Assembly (NCBI RefSeq): GCF_000577615.1
Contig: NZ_CBXX010000030.1
Span: forward strand, 1 to 60,070
DNA length: 60,070 bases
Direction: 5' to 3'
Origin: Herbaspirillum sp. RV1423
GTDB taxonomy: Bacteria; Pseudomonadota; Gammaproteobacteria; Burkholderiales; Burkholderiaceae_D
The notes below the pieces were generated by a model. The model was given only the letters and a program-made list of their open reading frames with translations, was not told where the DNA came from and ran no database searches. Both the position numbers and the translations under genes were made by a program. This document shows, in pieces, positions 52,541 to 60,070 of this stretch. Positions within the stretch are counted from its first letter, which is position 1. Every line of letters begins with the position of its first letter.

Positions 52541-54315
52541 GCTGCTTCCTTCAGTTCAACGATTTCGCCGTCCTGCACCCAATGCGCCGCCATGCTTGCC
52601 GGAAGCTTCGATGGGAGTGCCTTGAGAGTGGCGAACAGCAGGGCGGTTTCGATTTCTCCGCTGATGACCAGGGCGTGCACCCAGCCCAGCAACTTGCTGC
52701 GGCTCGGCAGGTCCAGCACGTCGACGCGATCGAGCATCAAAATCTTGATGCCGGATAGGCGGGCGACGGTCACGGCGATCATTGCGTCAGCACGCCATTT
52801 CTCCGATTCGGAGAGCAGGGCATACGGGCGGCCGGCTGCGGTGATATCCATTTCTGGAGATATCGACACCGGCCTCCAGTCCGTTGCGCCCGCCTCTTCA
52901 AGCAGCCCATCGTTGACCGGTTTCAGCGCTTCCTTGAGCAGATCGCCGGGGATGCCGTCCGGCGCCAGCGCGTCGGCCACCACCGTCCAGGCGGAGACGT
53001 CAGCGTGATGCTTGGCCGCGTCGGCGGTCTTCTGCTTGGCAGCAGCGACTGCGGCGGCGTGGCCGGAGGCGGCGGTAATCTTGGATTGCAGGGTGGTGCG
53101 GTCGGCCTTTAGCTTGGTCAAGTTGGCCTGTAACGCGTTCAGATCGGGCAGCGCTTCTTCTTTTTTCGGCGCGGCCAGGGCATCAAACTGGCCCTTGGCG
53201 GCGGTGGCGTCAGCAAGGTCGTGTTCGCAGTTCTTGACGGCGTTCTGCATAACCTCCAGGCCGCGTTCGAATTCTGGGAGTGACGCGATTGCGTCCACAT
53301 CGGCGGTACCTTCCTGTGGTAACTCACCGTGCTCTTCCTCGTATTCGTCCATGACGGCAACGGCGTTCTTGTAGACCGTTGTGCCGATGTCCTGCGGAAG
53401 GTCGATCAGGCCGGCCAGCGCGTAGGCAAGCGAGTGCAGCAATCCAACGCGAGCCGTGCCGCTGGCGCGCTCGCGCATGGCCACAACCTTCGGTTCGTAC
53501 TCAGCCAGTTCCTTGCGGGCATACTCCAGCGCTTCGGTGGCGCGCGGCACACGCCCGGCCTTTTCGGCCAGCGCCGAGCGCTTGGCTGCGGCTTCTGTGC
53601 GGCTACGGACCTGCGCCGACACCTGGCCGACTAGTTGATTGGCATTGGCGATTTCGATGTCCAGCACGGCCAGTTCATCGGTTGACGGCGCATCACCTTC
53701 CGGCGCATCCGGCGCCGGCGCGGCCCAGCCTTCGGCCTTCACTTTGCCGTAGGTTTCGCCGGTGATCGTGCGCCAAGCACCTTTTGCCTCGGTGGCCTTG
53801 CTCTTTGCGAAGTCGCAGGCGCTCGGGAAGCCGGTACGCAATAATGGCAGCGTGGCCTCGATCTTGGGGAGGTCGCAGGCGCGCTTCACCATGCGCTCCC
53901 TTACGTCGTCCTGCTTGATCTTGACGCCTGTCAACTGAAACAGGAATGTGCGTCGTTCGTCGGACGACATGGTGCTGAACTGCTGGCCATTCAGTGCAAC
54001 GGCAATCGCGCCGCCGGTCGGCAGACCGTCGTCAGCCTTCACTTCGCCGCCCGGGACGTTGAACGCATAGGTGCGGTCGTCGTCGACGGTAACCAGCGCG
54101 CCACCAGCCTTGGCGCCTTCGGTCACCAGCGCGCCATATTCCTTTTTCAGTTTGACGCGCACCGTCTCGCCGGTGATCGCCATGCGCACGGCCTCGCCGA
54201 TGCTGGACTTGGCGGCGCCGTTCGGACCGGCAAACAACGTCACCGGCGTGGTCAGGCGCGCGTCGATGCGGTGCGCGCCGAGAAAATTATCAATCTGAAT
54301 ACGAGCGAGTTTCAT
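52537..54315 (-). CDS. SMC/RecF-like AAA ATPase
   Basis: A 592-residue ATPase. It begins MKLARIQIDNFLGAHRID and has Walker A FAGPNGAAKSSIGEA near residues 28-42, long helices in the centre (about 200-420, Ala/Glu/Lys-rich), and the Walker B-like LMLDRVDVLDLPSR near the C-terminus. Such proteins are found next to recT and nuclease genes and are probably part of phage recombination. The Walker B acidic residue is D-R-V-D rather than D-E. The exact partner is unknown. Confidence 0.82.
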   Translation of the reverse strand: MKLARIQIDNFLGAHRIDARLTTPVTLFAGPNGAAKSSIGEAVRMAITGETVRVKLKKEYGALVTEGAKAGGALVTVDDDRTYAFNVPGGEVKADDGLPTGGAIAVALNGQQFSTMSSDERRTFLFQLTGVKIKQDDVRERMVKRACDLPKIEATLPLLRTGFPSACDFAKSKATEAKGAWRTITGETYGKVKAEGWAAPAPDAPEGDAPSTDELAVLDIEIANANQLVGQVSAQVRSRTEAAAKRSALAEKAGRVPRATEALEYARKELAEYEPKVVAMRERASGTARVGLLHSLAYALAGLIDLPQDIGTTVYKNAVAVMDEYEEEHGELPQEGTADVDAIASLPEFERGLEVMQNAVKNCEHDLADATAAKGQFDALAAPKKEEALPDLNALQANLTKLKADRTTLQSKITAASGHAAAVAAAKQKTADAAKHHADVSAWTVVADALAPDGIPGDLLKEALKPVNDGLLEEAGATDWRPVSISPEMDITAAGRPYALLSESEKWRADAMIAVTVARLSGIKILMLDRVDVLDLPSRSKLLGWVHALVISGEIETALLFATLKALPSKLPASMAAHWVQDGEIVELKEAA

Positions 54316-54453
54316 TGTCTGCTTTCCTTGAATTGGTGCTGGTGGCCGGTGCTGTCTTCATCCGGCTTGCCGTGCGTCCCTGCGGCATTCTTTCCCTACG
54401 ACTTTGGGACTTCCGATGCCCGTCAGCCCGGGCAACTCCCCCAGCGTTGAACG

Positions 54454-55074
54454 TTATGCTGGCTGTAGTTCCGGCTGGCGGTCGCGGATGCCGAAGAAGA
54501 CCGTGCGGCAGGCAGCGACGTCGGCAGAAGCGCGGTGCGCGCCTTCGAATTTCTGGCCGGTGAAGAATTCATAGGCTTCGGACAGGTTCGGTGACTTCGG
54601 CCCCTTCATGTTCTTGGCGCGCATCTTCTCGGTCGGTGGCAGATTCAGGATATTGGTGCTGCTCGCCTGGGTGCAGAACGCCGGCGCTGCCTTCCATTCG
54701 TCGGCGAATTGCTGATAGCCTGCTGCGCGCATCAACTCGATGCGGATCATGCGCATGTCGAATGATTCGTTGTGCGCGACGCGGCGGTCGGATTCCGCCC
54801 ACAGGGCCATGAAGCAAGGCAGTACCATCTTCATCGGCACGCCCACGGCGTTCGCCAGTTCGTTGCTGATACCGGTCAGCGTGGTTATCTCCGGCGGGAT
54901 GGTCCAGCCTTCCGGCTTGATGATGAAGCTCATGCACGCGATCACCTCGCGGCTGTCGGTGTCGATCAGTTCGGCGGCCAGTTCGATGACGCGCGGCTGG
55001 TCGGGATGGTCGGACGGCTGGCTCCAGACGGGCAGGCCGGTGGTTTCGGTGTCGTAAATCAGTTCTTTTGTCAT
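54454..55074 (-). CDS. DEDD-family 3'-5' exonuclease
   Basis: A 206-residue exonuclease of the DnaQ/RNase T fold: Exo I ELIYDTETTGLP, Exo II around AHNESFDMRMIRIEL, Exo III HRASADVAACRTVF. All acidic positions are present. Probably digests single-stranded ends or RNA during phage recombination or replication. Confidence 0.87.
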   Translation of the reverse strand: MTKELIYDTETTGLPVWSQPSDHPDQPRVIELAAELIDTDSREVIACMSFIIKPEGWTIPPEITTLTGISNELANAVGVPMKMVLPCFMALWAESDRRVAHNESFDMRMIRIELMRAAGYQQFADEWKAAPAFCTQASSTNILNLPPTEKMRAKNMKGPKSPNLSEAYEFFTGQKFEGAHRASADVAACRTVFFGIRDRQPELQPA

Positions 55075-55112
55075 GTCGTTCTCGCTGTTGTTTTGGATGT
55101 TGTGACTGCGGG

Positions 55113-55778
55113 TTATTCGAGGGTGACCGGCGCGTCGGCGGAGGTCTCTTCATCGTGCTCGGTGTCGCCCTGGGGATCTGCGTCGCCATCCAGTTCGAGG
55201 GGTTCGGTCTGGCCATCGCCAGCGGCGCCGCCGGAAAATGCTTCGTCGAGTGCGCGTTTCTTGTCTTTTTTCGCCCGTGCCAATTCGTGCTGCTTGGCTT
55301 CGTCCGGCGGCACCAGCGTGATTTGCACTTCGGTCTGGATCAGGTCTGAGAGGCGGCCGCTCTCGTCGGCGCTGGGGTGTGCCTGCACCGAAAACTTAAT
55401 GTGGAAGGTGCCGCCATCCTTGAACAGGAATGTCACGTTCTTGATCTTGACGTCGATCAGACGGATTTCGGACGGGCCGCCGATGCCGGTATGTGCGATG
55501 AACTGGTAGCCTTCGAGGGCGACCGGCCACTTGATGGCGGGGAAACCGGGGAACTTCAGGACCGGCGTGTGCGACTCGCCGTCAATCATGTCGGCTTGAG
55601 CGTTGTCGTCCTTCGAGTAGAAGGAATCCTTCAGCAGTGGGTGGAAGTGCGCTAGCATGCTATTGGGCAGATCGGCAGATACGCCGATATCGGCGGCGCT
55701 GACCAGTTCTTCGCCGTGGCGCTCTTTGCGTAGGTTCAGGCTGGTGATCTTGACCAGCTTTTCTTCGAGACTAAACAT
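55113..55778 (-). CDS. Phage hypothetical protein next to recT
   Basis: A 221-residue protein with a mixed alpha/beta core (SLNLRKERHGEELVSAADIG, IKNVTFLFKDGGTFHIKFSV) and an acidic disordered tail rich in Asp and Gly. Not recognised by name, but proteins of this look often lie between recT and exonuclease genes. Confidence 0.65.
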   Translation of the reverse strand: MFSLEEKLVKITSLNLRKERHGEELVSAADIGVSADLPNSMLAHFHPLLKDSFYSKDDNAQADMIDGESHTPVLKFPGFPAIKWPVALEGYQFIAHTGIGGPSEIRLIDVKIKNVTFLFKDGGTFHIKFSVQAHPSADESGRLSDLIQTEVQITLVPPDEAKQHELARAKKDKKRALDEAFSGGAAGDGQTEPLELDGDADPQGDTEHDEETSADAPVTLE

Positions 55779-55820
55779 TGCGGCTCCTTCTTGTAGTTGA
55801 GATAGACAGGGCAGGGGGCG

Positions 55821-57068
55821 TTATTCCATGTTGAAGCTGTCGCTGGACGGCGCGGCGGCGCGCTTGCCGACTGGCTTTGCAGCCGCCGGCGTCTGGAATT
55901 TCTTCAGGTGGTCGCGGGAAATGCCGCGCAGCTCGTCTTGCTGCTCCGCATTAGGGACGCCGCTGATCATGTCGATGGCGACCTGCAGCGTTTCGATGCT
56001 GGTGGCCTTGGCCATGGCGTCGGCGACTTGCGCGTAGCTCAGCACGACGGCGTCGCCATCCTGCGCCTGCGCTGCCTGCGAGCTGGTTTCACTCGCAGGC
56101 CCGGCGGCCGTGCCGGCTTGTGGCTCGCCAGGCTCTCCTGCCTGGCTCTCGGGGGGCTGGTCGACGACGTTGCCTTGCGAGGCCTCGGAGACGACAACGC
56201 CTGCGTTGGAGTTTTGCAGTTCAGGACGCAGGGTGTTGAGGTTGACCGCGTGACGGCCATCCGGCTGCTGTTCGAAGTCGATCGTGTCGTAGACCTCTTC
56301 GGACGACTTGCCCATGCCCATGACGACGTCGGGCGCATGGATGTTGCCGAAGAACGAACCGGCGCGGTATTGGAGCATCAGCGTTTTCATGCTGGTCTGC
56401 CACTTGCTGCCTGGCTTCGAATACCAGCCTTCTTCGACCGCCATCGCCATCGACACCGGCGCACCTTCAATCACCGGCAGACCGGCCGCGATTGCTTGTG
56501 GCAATGTGCCAATGCCTGGAGGGAACTGCATGCCATAGGGGATGGCCCATGCAGTACATTCGATGTTTTCGAGTTCGACCTGTTTGTCGACGAAATCGAA
56601 TCCGCCTTTTTGCTTGTTCCAGCCTTGTTTTTCGCGATACTTCGCGGTCATCATTCCCTTGTTGACCATATGGAAGCGCAGCGGCGTAAAACGATGGGAA
56701 GCGTTCACCGCAGCGATGACAAACTTGCCGCTCCAGCTCAGACGGCCTTCAATCACATTGGCGTTCTGCATCACGGCGGTGATGGACACGCCGACGGCCT
56801 GGGCAGTTTCAACGGCGACAACGCAGTTGCCGAGCGCGGCCGGATTCTCGATCCAGGTGATGCTTCCGTCTTTGTCCTTCTTCGACGTGTGCGAGCGGAA
56901 AATAGCAGGCACAGCATCCGACGCGGCAAAAGCCTTGCCGATGCGGCAGGCCAGTTCGAAGCCGCGCAGGGAAAACATGTCGATCTTTTGATCGGGCATG
57001 CTGATCTCGCGCGGCGGCGGGTTCTTCAAGGTCTGGATGTTGGTGGTGCTTTGTTCTGGTGCTGACAT
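55821..57068 (-). CDS. recT: RecT-family single-strand annealing protein
   Basis: A 415-residue protein. The ATG at 57068 has GGAGAAAA upstream. The RecT core covers about residues 40-270 and includes VPAIFRSHTSKKDKDGSITW, VAVETAQAVGVSITAVMQNA and MAMAVEEGWYSKPGSKWQTS. The C-terminal 100 residues are low-complexity. RecT proteins anneal complementary single strands in phage recombination. The adjacent nuclease gene supports an exo-anneal pair. Confidence 0.85.
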   Translation of the reverse strand: MSAPEQSTTNIQTLKNPPPREISMPDQKIDMFSLRGFELACRIGKAFAASDAVPAIFRSHTSKKDKDGSITWIENPAALGNCVVAVETAQAVGVSITAVMQNANVIEGRLSWSGKFVIAAVNASHRFTPLRFHMVNKGMMTAKYREKQGWNKQKGGFDFVDKQVELENIECTAWAIPYGMQFPPGIGTLPQAIAAGLPVIEGAPVSMAMAVEEGWYSKPGSKWQTSMKTLMLQYRAGSFFGNIHAPDVVMGMGKSSEEVYDTIDFEQQPDGRHAVNLNTLRPELQNSNAGVVVSEASQGNVVDQPPESQAGEPGEPQAGTAAGPASETSSQAAQAQDGDAVVLSYAQVADAMAKATSIETLQVAIDMISGVPNAEQQDELRGISRDHLKKFQTPAAAKPVGKRAAAPSSDSFNME

Positions 57069-57093
57069 GGTTTTCTCCGTGGTTGGATGTGGG

Positions 57094-57894
57094 TTATTCG
57101 TGATACATGCAGGTCGCCCAGCGGGCGCAGTACTTTGGGCTGCATAGCTGGGATTGGGGATTGGGCGGAAACAAGCCGGTCTTGAACATGACTGCGGCAA
57201 ACTGGATCAGGCCGGGCTTGTCTTCGGTGCCGAGCATCACGCGCTTGGCGTCGAATACCCGGCTGACGCCGACGGCGGCAGTGCTGGTGGTCTGCAAGCC
57301 GGTGATCTGCGCGCCAACGGTCTCTTCGCCGTCGGTCTGCTCGGACATGATTTGATACGTGCCGAGTTGTGCAGAGCGGCCCTGAATCACCACCGCGCCC
57401 TTGGCAATCACGCGCGAACCGGTCTTCAGGTCGTTGATGACCTTGCCGCCGGCCGAGCGCACGACGCGCGCGCGGTCCATAGTGCCGGTCAGCTTCACGA
57501 AAATGCCGTTGCCGCAGTCAATCACCAGCGGCTCAAGCGGCATCTCGACGGACAGGTAATCCATCTTCGGCGCGATCTCGGTGCAGTACTTGACGCCCAG
57601 CACCAACCCAATTTTTTCGGCTTCATTGACGGTCAAATCATCCTGGCTATAGTCGACGTCGTGCTCTGGATTGCGCAGGGTATCGACGAACACGCCGGCG
57701 GCTTCATCAAGAGTGATCGGAGCGCCGGCCAGGCGGCCGCTGTCGAACGCGGCGGTGCCGGCGTGGATGGCCGTACCCAATTGCGCGCGCAGACCCGCAG
57801 GTTTCCGGATGCCGAGCATATGTTCGCCCTCCCAGCGCATAGAGCAGTCGAAGAGGGAACCCCAGGACGAGGCGCGGACCTTGAATTCGCTCAT
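57094..57894 (-). CDS. PD-(D/E)XK nuclease (RecB/Cas4-like phage exonuclease)
   Basis: A 266-residue nuclease. The fold is seen as LRAQLGTAIHAG, LTGTMDRARVVRSAGG with KVINDLKTGSRV (D and K of the active site), and AQLGTYQIM. The C-terminus has Cys (CSPKYCARWATCMYHE) like the iron-sulfur cluster of AddB/Cas4-type enzymes. It is the likely exonuclease partner of RecT. Its ATG overlaps the reverse transcriptase stop (ATGA), so the DGR and recombination genes share one transcript. Confidence 0.85.
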   Translation of the reverse strand: MSEFKVRASSWGSLFDCSMRWEGEHMLGIRKPAGLRAQLGTAIHAGTAAFDSGRLAGAPITLDEAAGVFVDTLRNPEHDVDYSQDDLTVNEAEKIGLVLGVKYCTEIAPKMDYLSVEMPLEPLVIDCGNGIFVKLTGTMDRARVVRSAGGKVINDLKTGSRVIAKGAVVIQGRSAQLGTYQIMSEQTDGEETVGAQITGLQTTSTAAVGVSRVFDAKRVMLGTEDKPGLIQFAAVMFKTGLFPPNPQSQLCSPKYCARWATCMYHE

Positions 57895-59105
57895 TTGCTT
57901 TTCCTCCTGAATGTCTTCGTGAGGTCTGATTTAATGGTGTGGCCGCGCCGAAGAAGCTCTTTTGCAAGCAGGACACGGTCGTGATGCCCATGCGATGCCT
58001 GACGCATCAGGCCGAAATAGCTGTTGCCTGTCTCAAAAAGATCGGAATCAGTCACCAGACGAACCCGCTGCAAGGCGTCATTGAACGTCCGTCGACGGAG
58101 CGTTCGGCGCCACGGTTTGATCACCTGGCCGACGAAATCGATTCCGCGCGCGATCGGCTGGAGAATCGTCTTCGTCGGATTGAGGCGTGCGCCAAGAGCA
58201 TTGGCCAGATGGATTTCGATTTCGCGTTTGGCATCATTCAGCCAGGCTGACGACTCATGCAAAAGCACAAAGTCGTCTACATAGCGGATGTAGTAGCGGC
58301 AGCGCAGGCGGTGTTTGACGAACTGGTCGAGTTCATCGAGATAGACGTTTGCGAAAAACTGGCTCGACAGATTTCCAATCGGCAGGCCCAGGTGTGCGGG
58401 CTGGCCGAGCAGCCGCTTGTGTGGCGGCACAAGATTCATGCGGTCGGGGTCGCCGCGGTATTCGAAATTCTGCCGTGGATCATGGAGCAGCACTGTTTCT
58501 GCCAGGCCCATCCACCACGGCTCGTGAATACGGCGCGCAAGCTGATCGCGGACGATATGCTTGTTGATGCTGACGAAGAAGTTGGCAAGATCGCATTTCA
58601 GGTAGTGCGCTGGCCGACTCCAGTTCTGAGTGATGCTACGCACCTTGGATTCAAGGCGTTTCGCGCCGTACAGAGTTCCGCGTCCGGGGATGCAGGCACA
58701 ACTGTCGGCGATGAAGCTGGCATAGAAGCGCGGCGCAATATGGTTGTGCAACAGGTGATGAACGATCCGGTCGCGGAAATCGGCGGCCCACACTTCGCGC
58801 GCCTTGGGGCGGGTGATGACGAAGCACAGTGATCGGCCAGGTGTGTAGCTGCTGTCGACGAGCTGGTCGTTGAGTTGGCGCAGATTACTTTCGAGATTGG
58901 CCTCGAAGGCCAGCGCAGTAGGGCTGTTACGCTTTGTGCGCCGGCAATCGAAATAGGCCTGAACAAGCTCAGAGAACGTAAAGTCAGGTGCGTTCCAATC
59001 TGCGGACGGCACGCGCGCGCAGCGCGTTGTTCGTGTGGTTGTTGTTCTGGTTGCCGTTGTTGAAGTTCTGATACCAGGCCCAGCCGTAACCATCGTGCTT
59101 TCCAT
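57891..59105 (-). CDS. DGR reverse transcriptase
   Basis: A 404-residue RT. The palm contains KCDLANFFVSINKHIV, the DGR-specific motif 4 GLPIGNLSSQFFANVYLDEL and the catalytic YVDD at 58272-58283. The thumb follows. The first 30-40 residues from the ATG at 59105 are read through the TR and look unstructured (Thr-rich), so the true start may be the GTG at 59012 inside the TR or the ATG at 59093; conserved RT sequence starts at FTFSELVQAYFDCRR. DGR RTs copy the TR RNA with adenine misincorporation. avd and the target gene lie upstream. Confidence 0.93.
   Translation of the reverse strand: MESTMVTAGPGIRTSTTATRTTTTRTTRCARVPSADWNAPDFTFSELVQAYFDCRRTKRNSPTALAFEANLESNLRQLNDQLVDSSYTPGRSLCFVITRPKAREVWAADFRDRIVHHLLHNHIAPRFYASFIADSCACIPGRGTLYGAKRLESKVRSITQNWSRPAHYLKCDLANFFVSINKHIVRDQLARRIHEPWWMGLAETVLLHDPRQNFEYRGDPDRMNLVPPHKRLLGQPAHLGLPIGNLSSQFFANVYLDELDQFVKHRLRCRYYIRYVDDFVLLHESSAWLNDAKREIEIHLANALGARLNPTKTILQPIARGIDFVGQVIKPWRRTLRRRTFNDALQRVRLVTDSDLFETGNSYFGLMRQASHGHHDRVLLAKELLRRGHTIKSDLTKTFRRKSK
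58995..59086 (-). repeat. DGR template repeat (TR)
   Basis: A 92-bp copy of VR1 (59635-59726). On the coding strand it carries ten AAC codons in the target frame. All 11 differences from VR1 inside the homology are at TR adenines, the DGR signature. It lies between avd and the RT domain and overlaps the 5' part of the RT frame. Confidence 0.95.
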
Positions 59106-59229
59106 GTCGCTCACCCGAATATTCAGATGAGAGACTGCGCCAGACCGATCCCGGACGCAGCCGGTGGTATCTGCGATGCGCATGTCGGTGGCCTCGTGAG
59201 CCAGCGGCACGACCAGATTGAAAGATCGC

Positions 59230-59604
59230 TCAGTCATGGCGGCCTTGACCTCCATGAAGCGGGCGATTTGCGGCACGGCGCCACCCATTGGCCTGCTTAC
59301 CGATGCTTGTCGTTTTCTCCACGGCGATTGCATATGCCTGTTTGGAGATGATCCGCATATCCATCGACAAACGTAGCAACAACTCCGCGACTTGCAAGCG
59401 CTCCAGCAGTTCCATGAGATGCGGTTCCTTATCTTGGGCTGCGTTCGCGCGGAAGATCAACACCGTTATTTCGGTGCATTCGTTACTGATCTTTTCGCCG
59501 ATGTTGCGCTTGAGGTCGCGCTGCATGTTCTTAACGGCGCCGGTGACGACGACGAGAAGATCGTAGGCGACCTTGTAAATCGGAAGTTGGGTATGGATGG
59601 CCAT
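59230..59604 (-). CDS. avd: DGR accessory variability determinant Avd
   Basis: A 124-residue basic four-helix-bundle protein (IYKVAYDLLVVVTGAVKNMQ, RLQVAELLLRLSMDMRIISK). Length and pattern match Avd, a pentameric partner that binds the RT and TR RNA and is required for mutagenic cDNA synthesis. It starts 19 bases after the target gene and ends 140 bases before the TR. Confidence 0.9.
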   Translation of the reverse strand: MAIHTQLPIYKVAYDLLVVVTGAVKNMQRDLKRNIGEKISNECTEITVLIFRANAAQDKEPHLMELLERLQVAELLLRLSMDMRIISKQAYAIAVEKTTSIGKQANGWRRAANRPLHGGQGRHD

Positions 59605-59623
59605 ATCTGACTAAATTGTTGAA

Positions 59624-59989
59624 TTACTCAATAACCAATCTGCGGACGGCACGCGCGCGCAGCGCGTTGCGCGTGTGGTCGCAGTACTGGTCGCCGCGGC
59701 TGAAGTGCTGATACCAGGCCCAGCCGGTGCCAGACGGTTCAACTGACCAATACCAAGCACTCGCGAATTCCTCTTTCAGGTTCGCAAACAACAGCGACTG
59801 CTCGCGGCGCGTCGGAAGTTCGCCGCCGATCGATGTCGCCCATTCCTTCGCCGGCGCCCACTCGATGGATTCAGCTTCACCAGGCAGCAGGAAAATATGC
59901 TGATCCGGCATTCCATCCTTACCCAAGAGAAGGCCGGCGTACTTCTCGCCGACCTTCAGGTTCTCTTTAAGAAATCGTTCCTTGCTCAT
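59624..59989 (-). CDS. DGR target protein, DUF1566-like with C-terminal variable region
   Basis: A 121-residue protein of the short DUF1566/lectin-like class. Residues 35-80 hold GEAESIEWAPAKEWATSIGG, LPTRREQSLL and WYWSVEPSG; the C-terminal 30 residues are VR1, with variable positions H, S, R, D, Y, C, D and R where TR has Asn codons, and the constant end ALRARAVRRL. In this fold the variable residues form a surface ligand-binding patch. The small size and lack of signal or tail domain leave the display site open. Confidence 0.88.
   Translation of the reverse strand: MSKERFLKENLKVGEKYAGLLLGKDGMPDQHIFLLPGEAESIEWAPAKEWATSIGGELPTRREQSLLFANLKEEFASAWYWSVEPSGTGWAWYQHFSRGDQYCDHTRNALRARAVRRLVIE
59635..59726 (-). 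repeat. DGR variable repeat 1 (VR1)
   Basis: Differs from the TR at 11 positions over 92 bp; each is an A in TR on the coding strand, changed to C, G or T. The last 40 bp (59635-59674 region), GC-rich and nearly identical to TR, include the likely initiation-of-mutagenic-homology site. Confidence 0.95.
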
Positions 59990-60032
59990 TGCAAGCTCCT
60001 GTCTTGTTTTGAGGTGTTAAATGACAAAAGGA

Positions 60033-60070
60033 CTAAATTGGCAATCTGCGGACGGCACGCGCGCGCAGCG
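60033..60070 (-). CDS. Second DGR target gene, 3' end only
   Basis: The last 12 codons of a second target read RARAVRRLPI then TAG, identical to the constant end of VR1 except for the final two residues. CAATTTAGTC occurs just after both genes (59609-59618 and 60031-60040 on the complement), suggesting they arose by duplication. The rest is outside the window. Confidence 0.85.
   Translation of the reverse strand, partial: LRARAVRRLPI
60042..60070 (-). repeat. DGR variable repeat 2 (VR2), partial
   Basis: The first 29 bp match the 3' end of TR and VR1 exactly. The adenine-variable part lies outside the window. Confidence 0.85.

Larger units (their letters stand above)
48971..60070. mobile_element. 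Prophage-like element, left part (continues beyond the window)
   Basis: A leftward operon of phage-type genes: a zinc-ribbon pair, a C5 methyltransferase, an SMC/RecF-like ATPase, an exonuclease, RecT, a PD-(D/E)XK nuclease and a DGR. It starts at the shared core and continues past the right edge. No structural, lysis or packaging genes are visible in this part, so a phage, satellite or other element cannot be told apart. Confidence 0.65.

Noticed and set aside
57891..59105. RT as a retron or abortive-infection reverse transcriptase
   Set aside because: Avd, a TR/VR pair with A-only differences and the DGR motif 4 are present; no msr/msd-like RNA was seen.

Overview
The window looks like a chromosomal accessory region of a plant- or host-associated betaproteobacterium. 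A Burkholderiales/Oxalobacteraceae (Herbaspirillum-like) host is my best inference, from the GC-rich coding style, the group I Hrp type III secretion (T3SS) gene order and the R64-type pilus operon. No rRNA, complete tRNA or housekeeping gene is present to fix the taxon.

Layout. (1) 1-26.4 kb is an Hrp1-type T3SS island. It holds a repeat-containing secreted protein cut by the left edge, several unrecognised genes, the ECF sigma factor HrpL, and a long rightward series: sctW (apparently broken), SycN-, SctX- and SctY-like genes, sctV, two unknown genes, sctD-N-O-P-Q-R-S-T-U, one unknown gene, sctI-J-K-L, HrpF- and HrpG-like genes and sctC, closed by a terminator. hrp boxes (GGAAC-N15/16-CCAC) precede sctW and sctI. 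(2) 26.9-39.1 kb is a type IVB (R64 thin-pilus type) operon pilL-N-O-P-Q-R-S-M-V-T, followed by an atypical OmpR-family regulator and a PilT-like retraction ATPase. (3) 40.0-43.7 kb is a type III effector module: a perfect hrp box, a CesT-like chaperone, a 690-residue candidate effector and a phosphoribosyltransferase-like gene.

(4) 43.81-48.97 kb is an AT-rich 5.2-kb candidate integrative mobilizable element. It is bounded by two copies of a 16-bp sequence resembling the 3' end of a tRNA-Ser gene and carries a tyrosine integrase, a MobV relaxase and structured non-coding DNA. (5) 48.97 kb to the right edge is the start of a second element, prophage-like, placed in tandem. Its leftward operon, with many ATGA overlaps, encodes a C5 DNA methyltransferase, zinc-ribbon proteins, an SMC/RecF-like ATPase, a DEDD exonuclease, RecT and a PD-(D/E)XK nuclease. 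Upstream in the same operon is a diversity-generating retroelement (DGR): a DUF1566-like target gene with a variable repeat (VR1), avd, a template repeat (TR) and a reverse transcriptase. VR1 differs from TR at 11 positions, every one a TR adenine on the coding strand. The right edge cuts a second target gene that carries another copy of the repeat (VR2).

The DGR is the most notable system here. Next are the effector/chaperone/phosphoribosyltransferase module, the tandem elements sharing a tRNA-like att core, and the Hrp1 cluster with Ysc-like X/Y genes and a disrupted gatekeeper.
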